From JAEZVV01 sp036652035 (GTDB taxonomy: Bacteria > Pseudomonadota > Gammaproteobacteria > Burkholderiales > Burkholderiaceae_F), in contig JAVVWR010000082.1 of the NCBI GenBank assembly GCA_036652035.1, forward strand, positions 1 to 9,526: a stretch of 9,526 nucleotides of DNA. Direction: 5' to 3'. Position numbers and translations under genes: made by a program. The notes under the pieces are model-generated. The model worked only from the letters and a program-made list of their open reading frames with translations, was not told the origin of the DNA and made no database searches. Each line of letters begins with the position of its first letter. Positions within the stretch are counted from its first letter, which is position 1. Shown here one piece after another: positions 1 through 5,754 of this stretch.

Positions 1-1
1 G

Positions 2-142
2 CTAGCCCACCCACGCCTCTGACAGCGCTTCGGCCTGCTTGAGCACCGTCTCGGTTGCCTCGTCCTGCTTGTCAGGCGGGTACTGGTAGCGGCGCAGCCG
101 CGTGCGCAGAGAAACCGGCGATTCACCCCACGGCGCGCTCAT
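2..142 (-). pseudogene. Orphan C-terminal fragment of type I restriction enzyme HsdR (DUF3387-like tail), 46 codons
   Basis: A short ORF starts with ATG at 142 and ends with TAG at 4-2. Its ATG overlaps the TGA of the upstream amidase gene in an ATGA arrangement. The 46-residue product contains RLRRYQYPPDKQDEATETVL (residues 15-34) followed by KQAEALSEAW (35-44). This matches, from memory, the last helix of many type I restriction HsdR subunits: a YPPDKQ motif followed by an A-T-x-x-VL-x-QAE pattern and a terminal EAW. Full HsdR proteins are about 1,000 residues, so the ATPase, translocase and nuclease domains are absent. Reading the same frame upstream of 142 gives no HsdR-like sequence, so the similarity begins at about residue 11. 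I infer a decayed remnant of a restriction locus that has acquired a start codon. A genuine small translated ORF coupled to the amidase cannot be excluded. Similarity to the family is fairly sure; function is unknown. Confidence 0.6.
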
Positions 143-1257
143 CGGGTCGGTGCCACATCGCTGAGGTCCTGGAAGGTAAACAGCGTGGCGTCGACGAAAT
201 GACGGGCCGCATTACCGCTATAGGGACGGCCGCCCGCCAAGAGCAGCTTTCGCACCGGAGCGCCGGGTTTGAAGTCCAGTTCATCGAGCTTGACCCAGAA
301 CGTCGCCGGCGTCAGGGCCGAGTCGAAAATCACCACCCGGTTGGTGCTGTCGCTCACGGTCCGCCAGATGGTTGACGAGACCCAGGGCTGTTCTTCGTTG
401 GCAAAACCCAGCGGGGTGCCAACACTGCGCATCAAGGACAGCACCGCCATCGGGGCCTGGAACTTGAAGCTCTCCTCCGGCGTGCCCTTGATGTAGGTGG
501 GCGAGATCACGCCCGGGAGCACGTCCAGCAGGAAGGAGGCGCGCACGAAGCGGTCGGCCGCGCGCGAGGTGCCTGGCAGCGACTTCGAAATGCCACCCGC
601 GTCTTTCCAGTACTCCATGATCGCCAACTGCTTGTCGTAGGTGGGCGAGTTGGTCACGACCCGGTACTGCTTGCCATGGTGGATCACGAGCTTGCCATCG
701 ACATACTCGAACACCGCCGAGTCGCCGCTGGCGTCGGATATCACCAGGTGCATATTGGCGGGCCGCCCGGTGCCGAGCACCACGGTCTGGACGCGAAACT
801 CCTCCTTGCGCAGATCGGCAACGGCCTCGGCGACGGTGGCGAAATTGTCGAGGACGTATTGCGGCCAAGTGCTCAGCGAGATCACCTTGGCGCCTTCGGC
901 CGGCTTGCCATAGTCGGATTCAACCAGGGCGAGCTCGTTGACGACCAGGCCTTTCTCGTTCATGCCTTCGGCCGTGCCGATGTCATAGGCCGACACGATC
1001 AGACTGCCGTACTTCGATTGCCACGCGATCGTGTTCTTGCCACCCCGGCCGTCGCGGTGCATGCCGCGCGGCAACACCCACATATTGGATGCCATGTCTT
1101 CGCCCCAATCCATCGAGCGGCCGACGATGACCGTGCCATCCTGGGCGACGTAAAGCGCCCGCGTGCAGGCCTGGGCCGGCGCCAGGCTGGCCGCCAGAAG
1201 ACCAATCGCGCAAAGAACAACGGCCAGGGGCTTACGGTGGAAGCGGCTCTTGGGCAT
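139..1257 (-). CDS. Exported choloylglycine hydrolase / penicillin V acylase family amidase (linear amide C-N hydrolase, Ntn hydrolase)
   Basis: This 372-residue protein should hydrolyse a linear amide bond in the periplasm. Family substrates include conjugated bile salts, penicillin V and, for Gram-negative members, N-acyl homoserine lactones. Residues 1-30 form a Sec signal peptide (basic start, hydrophobic 11-25, Ala-Gln-Ala end). Cleavage there exposes Cys31, the expected N-terminal nucleophile. Against the Clostridium perfringens enzyme recalled from memory, Arg18, Asp21, Asn175 and Arg228 correspond to Arg47, Asp50 (in GRSMDW), Asn203 (VTNSPTYDKQ) and Arg236 (DRFVR). The equivalent of Asn82 appears to be Ala110, so bile-salt specificity should not be assumed. 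I chose the ATG at 1257 because AGGAGA lies 5 nt upstream and the signal peptide begins there; the frame stays open further upstream but without a good ribosome site. It lies 95 bp after the Dabb gene. Family is confident; substrate is unknown. Confidence 0.92.
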   Translation of the reverse strand: MPKSRFHRKPLAVVLCAIGLLAASLAPAQACTRALYVAQDGTVIVGRSMDWGEDMASNMWVLPRGMHRDGRGGKNTIAWQSKYGSLIVSAYDIGTAEGMNEKGLVVNELALVESDYGKPAEGAKVISLSTWPQYVLDNFATVAEAVADLRKEEFRVQTVVLGTGRPANMHLVISDASGDSAVFEYVDGKLVIHHGKQYRVVTNSPTYDKQLAIMEYWKDAGGISKSLPGTSRAADRFVRASFLLDVLPGVISPTYIKGTPEESFKFQAPMAVLSLMRSVGTPLGFANEEQPWVSSTIWRTVSDSTNRVVIFDSALTPATFWVKLDELDFKPGAPVRKLLLAGGRPYSGNAARHFVDATLFTFQDLSDVAPTR

Positions 1258-1306
1258 AGCTGTCTCCTGTGAGGGAACTGCGAAAAGTGACCGGGCTCTG
1301 GCGCCA

Positions 1307-1332
1307 GGTCTTGAGCCTCGGTCTTGAGCCTC
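1307..1332. repeat. Tandem duplication of a 13-bp unit upstream of the amidase gene
   Basis: The 13-bp unit GGTCTTGAGCCTC occurs twice in perfect tandem (1307-1319 and 1320-1332) in the 95-bp gap between the Dabb gene and the amidase start. It lies 50 to 75 bp upstream of the amidase ATG. It could be a slippage duplication or a paired binding site. With only two copies and no other occurrence noticed, no function can be assigned. Confidence 0.75.
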
Positions 1333-1352
1333 GCGTGAGGCAAACTCCAGCG

Positions 1353-1655
1353 TCAAACCTGGTAGTCCACCACCTGCCTCGCCTCGCGGATCGCGCCGAT
1401 AAAGGGTTTCATCGCCACGTGCTCGGGGTGATTCTGGTAGGCCGCCAGCGCGGCGGCGTCGGTGAATTCGCAATCAAGCACCACGTCGCAAGTCGCTTCC
1501 AGCCCAGGCGTCGCCAGCCCGACTTCAAGTTTTAAAAGCCCGGGCACCTTGCCGCTCATGGCTTCGAGCAGCGATTTCATTTTGGCGGCATTAGCGGCGC
1601 GGTCGGCGCCTTCAGCGAAATCCTTCAACTTCCACATGACGATGTGTTTGAGCAT
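1353..1655 (-). CDS. Dabb family (stress-responsive A/B barrel) protein
   Basis: This is a 100-residue protein with the whole Dabb fold and nothing else. It opens with MLKHIVMWKLKDFAEG, the typical first strand with conserved His4. It continues with a helix (about 20-35), the motif PGLLKLEVG (38-46), the strand CDVVLDCEFTD (56-66), and the closing AYQNHPEHVAMKPFI (72-86), all standard for the family. Dabb proteins are ferredoxin-like dimeric barrels. Most have no known activity, although some plant relatives are polyketide cyclases. The ATG at 1655 is the only sensible start, although no strong Shine-Dalgarno sequence precedes it. The gene lies 97 bp after the bifunctional beta-oxidation gene and 95 bp before the amidase gene, all on one strand. 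Shared transcription is possible, but the gaps are wide for a tight operon. The family call is confident; the role is unknown. Confidence 0.9.
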   Translation of the reverse strand: MLKHIVMWKLKDFAEGADRAANAAKMKSLLEAMSGKVPGLLKLEVGLATPGLEATCDVVLDCEFTDAAALAAYQNHPEHVAMKPFIGAIREARQVVDYQV

Positions 1656-1710
1656 GGCGATCGCGCCCGCGGTGGCGGGCGATTTGAGATTGGGAATGGT
1701 TGGATCAGGC

Positions 1711-1735
1711 GCGCACCGGCGGCAGGCCGGTGCGC
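1711..1735 (-). terminator. Hairpin 3' of the bifunctional beta-oxidation gene (possible terminator without U-tract)
   Basis: A perfect 10-bp inverted repeat, GCGCACCGGC (1711-1720) and GCCGGTGCGC (1726-1735), encloses a 5-nt loop. It starts 19 nt downstream of the stop codon of the minus-strand gene that ends at 1755. The stem is GC-rich and should be stable in RNA. There is no run of T after it on the minus strand, so a classic intrinsic terminator is not shown. It could act as a 3'-end stabiliser, or partly attenuate transcription into the Dabb gene. Confidence 0.45.
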
Positions 1736-1754
1736 TTCGAGGATTGACGCCGAT

Positions 1755-3848
1755 CTAGCTCCAGCGCCCGGACTTGGCGGCGGCCTTGAGCGCGAGCGCG
1801 GCCTGCCAGAACGAGGGATCGGCGTGCGGGTTGGCAGCGAAAGCTTCGATCTGCGCGATCACCCGCTTCAGGCCCGCCAACTCCGCATGGAACATCGGGC
1901 CGCCGCGCTTGGCGGGAAAACCGTAGCCGGTGAGGTAGACGATGTCGATATCCGACGCTCTCTGCGCGATGCCCTCTTCCAGCAAGCGGGCGCCTTCGTT
2001 GACGAGCGCAAGAATGCAGCGGCCGACGATTTCTTCCTCGCTCAGCTCGCGCGGGGCAATGCCGAGCTCGGCGCGGTGCTGGGCGATCAAGGCGTCGACC
2101 TCGGGGTCAGGCAGCGGAGTGCGCTTGCCGGGCTCGTAGCGGTACCAGCCTTGGCCGGTCTTCTGGCCAAAGCGCCCGGCTTCAACCACCCGGTCGGCGA
2201 TGCGCGAGTACTTCAGATCGGGCTGCTCGCGGTAGCGGCGCTGGCGGATCGCGTAGCCGACATCCATGCCCGCCATGTCGCTCATCGCAAATGGCCCCAT
2301 CGCCATGCCGAACTTCTGCAGCGCGGCGTCGATGTTCGCGGGGCTGGCGCCTTCGTCGAGCAGGAATAGCGACTGCCGCAGGTATTGCTCGAGCATGCGG
2401 TTGCCAATAAAACCATCGCACACGCGAGCGACCACGGCGACCTTGCCGATTTTCCGGGCGAGCGCCATCGCGGTGGCCAGAACGTCCTTGGCGGTCGCTT
2501 CACCGCGCACCACTTCCAGCAGGCGCATGACATGAGCAGGGCTAAAGAAATGCAGGCCGATCACGTCCTGCGGGCGGCGAGTGACTGCCGCAATCGCATT
2601 GATGTCGAGCGTCGAGGTGTTGGTGGCGAGGATGGCACCAGGTTTCATCACCGCGTCGAGGCGGCGGAAAATCTCTTGCTTGACGGCGAGGTCTTCGACC
2701 ACGGCTTCGATCGCGATGTCGGCGTGAGCCAGGTCTTCAACGTCGAGCGTGGGGTTCAAGAGCGCCATGCGCGCCTCGACCTCGGCCGCGGAGAGCTTGC
2801 CTTTGCTGGCGCTGGCCTCCCAGTGGCGGCGGCAGGCGGCCCCGCCCCGATCCAACGCAGCCTGGTCTTTTTCGAACACGGCCACCGGAATGCCGGCGTT
2901 GGCCAGACTCATCGCGATGCCGCTGCCCATGGTGCCAAAGCCCACCACGGCGGCGCTGCGGATGGCGCGCGCCGGGGTGTCGGCCGGCACGTCGGCGATG
3001 CGTGCCGCGCTGCGCTCGGAGAAAAAAGCGTGGCGCAGAGCGCGCGATTCGCTCGAGGCCACGAGTTTTGCAAAGAGCTTGCGTTCGATCGCCAGGCCCT
3101 CATCAAACGGCTTGCGCACCGCGGCCTCGACCGCGTGGACGCAGGCAATCGGCGCCGTCAGCCCGCGTGCGCGCTGGGCTACCCGCTCGAGCGCGGCGGT
3201 AAAGAAGGTCGCGGTATCGGTGCCTGCCGGCAGGGTGACACCCGCTTCGCGCAGCAGCGGCAGTGGGCGAATCTCCTCGACGTGATGGGCAAACTTGAGC
3301 GTCTCGTCAAAGCTCTTATCGCTCACGATCGCCTGCACCAGACCGGCACGAAGCGCTGTCTGGGCGTCGATCGGATGGCCGGTGGTGATCATCTCCAGCG
3401 CAAGCTCGGCGCCCACGGCGCGCGGCAGGCGCTGGGTGCCACCCGCGCCCGGCAGGAGGCCAAGCTTGACTTCCGGCAGGGCAAGACTCGCTCGGGGCGT
3501 GGCGACGCGGTAATGGCAGGCCAGAGCCAGCTCCAGTCCGCCGCCCATGCACACGCCGTTGATGGTGGCGATCACGGGTTTGGAGAGCCGCTCGATCAGA
3601 TCGAGCAGCTGGGCCAGGCTGGGTTCGGCAAAAGCGAGGTCACTGCCGAACTCGCGGATATCCGCTCCACCCGAGAAAACCTTGTCGGTGCCGGTGAGAA
3701 CGATCGCCCGCACATAGTGGTCGCGATTGGCTTGCTCGAGGGCATCGGCCAAAGCCACGCGCGTGGCGTGCCCCAGGCTGTTGACGGGCGGATGGTCGAT
3801 CCACACCACGGCCACATGACCGCGGGACTCGTAATGCACGCTGCTCAT
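1755..3848 (-). CDS. Bifunctional enoyl-CoA hydratase / 3-hydroxyacyl-CoA dehydrogenase (FadB/FadJ type)
   Basis: This 697-residue enzyme carries out two consecutive beta-oxidation steps: hydration of 2-trans-enoyl-CoA, then NAD-dependent oxidation of the 3-hydroxyacyl-CoA. Residues 1 to about 190 form the crotonase domain. GGGLELAL (102-109) and LPEVKLGLLPGAGGTQR (124-140) supply Glu106 and Glu126, spaced like Glu119 and Glu139 of E. coli FadB. The dehydrogenase Rossmann fold begins at about 298, with GFGTMGSGIA at 303-312. LHFFSPAHVMRLLEVV (432-447) provides catalytic His433 and Glu445, and a C-terminal dehydrogenase domain contains GRFGQKTGQGWY (558-569). I chose the ATG at 3848 because GGAG lies 6 nt upstream; an in-frame ATG at 3881 has no ribosome site. 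The fatty acyl-CoA ligase lies 125 bp upstream on the same strand. Acyl-CoA dehydrogenase and thiolase are not in the window. The chain-length range cannot be read from the sequence. Confidence 0.95.
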   Translation of the reverse strand: MSSVHYESRGHVAVVWIDHPPVNSLGHATRVALADALEQANRDHYVRAIVLTGTDKVFSGGADIREFGSDLAFAEPSLAQLLDLIERLSKPVIATINGVCMGGGLELALACHYRVATPRASLALPEVKLGLLPGAGGTQRLPRAVGAELALEMITTGHPIDAQTALRAGLVQAIVSDKSFDETLKFAHHVEEIRPLPLLREAGVTLPAGTDTATFFTAALERVAQRARGLTAPIACVHAVEAAVRKPFDEGLAIERKLFAKLVASSESRALRHAFFSERSAARIADVPADTPARAIRSAAVVGFGTMGSGIAMSLANAGIPVAVFEKDQAALDRGGAACRRHWEASASKGKLSAAEVEARMALLNPTLDVEDLAHADIAIEAVVEDLAVKQEIFRRLDAVMKPGAILATNTSTLDINAIAAVTRRPQDVIGLHFFSPAHVMRLLEVVRGEATAKDVLATAMALARKIGKVAVVARVCDGFIGNRMLEQYLRQSLFLLDEGASPANIDAALQKFGMAMGPFAMSDMAGMDVGYAIRQRRYREQPDLKYSRIADRVVEAGRFGQKTGQGWYRYEPGKRTPLPDPEVDALIAQHRAELGIAPRELSEEEIVGRCILALVNEGARLLEEGIAQRASDIDIVYLTGYGFPAKRGGPMFHAELAGLKRVIAQIEAFAANPHADPSFWQAALALKAAAKSGRWS

Positions 3849-3935
3849 GCCGGACTCCAATCTTTGAGGGTCTGAATGCATCGTCGCTGGTTTGTAGTCT
3901 TCAGATTACTCGCGCCGCCCGCAGTCTGCCCGGCC

Positions 3936-3958
3936 GGACCCGGCCGCTATCCGGGTCC
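3936..3958. repeat. Inverted repeat (8-bp stem) between the acyl-CoA ligase and hydratase/dehydrogenase genes
   Basis: GGACCCGG (3936-3943) and CCGGGTCC (3951-3958) pair perfectly around a 7-nt loop in the 125-bp gap between the two beta-oxidation genes. On the transcribed minus strand the hairpin begins 15 nt after the ligase stop codon. No T-run follows it on either strand, so it is not a standard intrinsic terminator. It could be an mRNA processing or stability element that sets the ratio of the two enzymes. Confidence 0.4.
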
Positions 3959-3973
3959 CTTGAGGACTTCGGT

Positions 3974-5623
3974 TTAAGCGCCAGGCAGGCGATAGTCGCG
4001 GAACAATTCGCGCAGCTTGGCCTTTTGCATCTTGCCGGTGGCGCCCAGCGGAATCGCTTCGACAAACACCACGTCGTCGGGCACCTGCCACTTGGCGACC
4101 TTGCCTTCGAAATGGGCGAGCAGCTGCTCGCGGTCGATCTCGGCGCCGGGCTTCTTGACCACCACCAGCAAGGGGCGCTCGTCCCACTTGGGGTGCTTGG
4201 CCGAAATGCACGCCGCCATCGCCACCGCCGGGTGAGCGACCGCGACGTTCTCGATCTCGATCGAGCTGATCCATTCGCCGCCGCTCTTGATCACGTCTTT
4301 GCTGCGGTCGGTGATCTGCATGAAGCCATCGGCGTCGATGGTGGCCACGTCGCCCGTGGGGTACCAGTCGCGGCCAGCGGCGTCACGCTGCAAGGGCTTG
4401 CCGCCCTCGCCCTTGAAGTATTCGCGCACGATCCAGGGACCGCGCACCAGCAGGTCGCCAAAGCTCGTTCCGTCCCAGGGCAGCTCGCCGCCGTCTTCGC
4501 CCACGATCTTCATGTCAACGCCAAAGATCGCCCGGCCCTGCTTGGCCTGCAGGGCGAGACGCGGATCTTGGCTCCAGTCGGCGTGCTTGGCCTTGAAAGT
4601 GCAGGCGGTGCCCAGCGGGCTCATCTCGGTCATGCCCCAGGCGTGGATCACATGCACGCCGTACTTCTCTTCGAACAAACGGGTCATCGAGGGCGGGCAG
4701 GCCGAGCCGCCGATCACCGTGCGATTCATGGTGCTGAACCTGAGGTGTTCGAGCTCCGTATGAGCGAGCAGGCCTTGCCAGACGGTGGGAACTCCAGCGG
4801 AGACGGTGACCTTTTCGGCCTCGAACAAGTCGTAGAGCGACTTGCCGTCGAGCGCCGGGCCGGGAAAGACGAGCTTGGCGCCGACCATGGCGGCGGCGTA
4901 CGGCAGGCCCCAGGCGTTGACGTGGAACATCGGCACCACCGGCAGTACGCAGTCGCGCGAGCTCAGGTTGAGTGCGTCGGGCAGCGCCGCGGCCAAGGTG
5001 TGAAGAACGGTCGAGCGGTGGCTGTAGAGAACGCCCTTGGGGTTGCCGGTGGTGCCCGAGGTGTAGCAGAGCGAGGACGCAAGGTTCTCGTCGAACTCGG
5101 GCCAGACGTAGCGCTCGGAGTGATTGCCGATCAGGTCTTCATAACAGAGCAGATTGGCGATCTTGCTGGCCGCCGGCATGTGCGCCCGGTCGCTCATCAG
5201 CACCAAGTGCTCGACGCTCTTCATCGCCGGCGCCACCGCTTCGATCAGCGGCAGGAAAGTCAGGTCGAAGAACAGGACCTTGTCTTCGGCGTGGTTGGCG
5301 ATCCAGGCAATCTGCTCGGGGTGAAGCCGCGGGTTGATGGTGTGGAGCACCGCGCCATGGCCCGAGACCGCGTAGTAGAGCTCGAGGTGGCGGTAGCCGT
5401 TCCAGGCGATGGTGCCGACCCGGTCGCTCACGCCCACCCCCAGGCTGGCAAGCGCATTGGCCATCTGGCGCGAGCGGCGGTGAACCTGGCTCCAGGTGGT
5501 GCGGTGAAGGTCGCCCTCGACCCGGCGCGAGACGATCTCAACCTCGCCGTGATGCCGGTCGGCATGCGCGATCAGCGAGGAAATCATCAGCGGCATCTGC
5601 ATCATCAAGCCAAGCATGGCCAT
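3974..5623 (-). CDS. AMP-forming fatty acyl-CoA ligase (AlkK / DmdB-like branch of the ANL superfamily)
   Basis: This 549-residue acyl-CoA synthetase activates a carboxylic acid through an acyl-adenylate to its CoA thioester. The adenylation-domain motifs are complete: phosphate-binding loop YTSGTTGNPKG (187-197), WGMTEMSP (329-336), WYPTGD with ATP-ribose-binding Asp425 (420-425), hinge DRSKDVIKSGGEW (439-451), and catalytic C-terminal Lys531 in GATGKMQK. The opening MLGLMMQMPLMISSLI-type leader is common in the medium/long-chain ligases annotated AlkK-like or as 3-(methylthio)propionyl-CoA ligases, so the automatic name may vary. The substrate could be a medium-chain fatty acid or a methylthio-acid. 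I cannot decide, but the adjacent hydratase/dehydrogenase favours fatty acids. The ATG at 5623 has AGGAGA 5 nt upstream, the same ribosome-site arrangement as the amidase gene. The gene is divergent from selO and first in the minus-strand series. Confidence 0.93.
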   Translation of the reverse strand: MAMLGLMMQMPLMISSLIAHADRHHGEVEIVSRRVEGDLHRTTWSQVHRRSRQMANALASLGVGVSDRVGTIAWNGYRHLELYYAVSGHGAVLHTINPRLHPEQIAWIANHAEDKVLFFDLTFLPLIEAVAPAMKSVEHLVLMSDRAHMPAASKIANLLCYEDLIGNHSERYVWPEFDENLASSLCYTSGTTGNPKGVLYSHRSTVLHTLAAALPDALNLSSRDCVLPVVPMFHVNAWGLPYAAAMVGAKLVFPGPALDGKSLYDLFEAEKVTVSAGVPTVWQGLLAHTELEHLRFSTMNRTVIGGSACPPSMTRLFEEKYGVHVIHAWGMTEMSPLGTACTFKAKHADWSQDPRLALQAKQGRAIFGVDMKIVGEDGGELPWDGTSFGDLLVRGPWIVREYFKGEGGKPLQRDAAGRDWYPTGDVATIDADGFMQITDRSKDVIKSGGEWISSIEIENVAVAHPAVAMAACISAKHPKWDERPLLVVVKKPGAEIDREQLLAHFEGKVAKWQVPDDVVFVEAIPLGATGKMQKAKLRELFRDYRLPGA

Positions 5624-5754
5624 TCCTGTCTCCTGTTGTTGTTGTCACTTCGCCTTGCATCGTGTCGGGTCTCTGGCGCGGGCGTCAAGGCAGCTCTCTA
5701 CAATCCGTCGCGCCAGTTACACAAGGGCGCGCCAGGGCGCTCAACGCTTGTTCC
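5624..5754. promoter_or_regulatory. Divergent intergenic region between the acyl-CoA ligase gene and selO
   Basis: This 131-bp stretch separates two divergent genes and should contain both promoters. For the ligase (minus strand), TTGAGC (plus 5744-5739) and TGTAAC (plus 5721-5716), 17 bp apart, are a weak sigma-70-like pair with four of six matches each. For selO (plus strand) the best element is TACAAT at 5699-5704. The two candidates overlap, so mutual interference is possible. A (TTG)n-like run just before the ligase ribosome site is probably leader sequence. I see no clear operator palindrome; an 8-bp GGCGCGCC palindrome at 5726-5733 may be chance in GC-rich DNA. Confidence 0.4.
5699..5704 (+). 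promoter_or_regulatory. Candidate -10 element for the selO operon
   Basis: TACAAT matches the sigma-70 -10 consensus at five of six positions and stands out in GC-rich surroundings. Transcription would start near 5711, giving a leader of about 45 nt to the chosen GTG. No convincing -35 hexamer lies 16-18 bp upstream, so the promoter would be weak, activator-dependent or read by another sigma factor. Confidence 0.35.

Noticed and set aside
1258..1473. The 72-codon upstream extension of the amidase frame
   Set aside because: It overlaps the end of the Dabb gene, is Arg-rich without homology, and would bury the signal peptide. The ATG at 1257 has an AGGAGA ribosome site.
2385..3875. A 496-codon open frame on the plus strand opposite the hydratase/dehydrogenase gene
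   Set aside because: Same antisense artefact: low-complexity Arg/Gly/His-rich product with no family features, whereas the minus strand encodes a complete FadB-like enzyme.
5726..5733. GGCGCGCC palindrome as an operator
   Set aside because: An isolated 8-bp GC palindrome is expected by chance in DNA of this composition, and there is no flanking symmetry.
5662..5754. Upstream GTG start that would add 31 residues to SelO
   Set aside because: The added residues show no family similarity, and the best -10 element would lie inside this extension. It is retained only as an alternative in the SelO entry.
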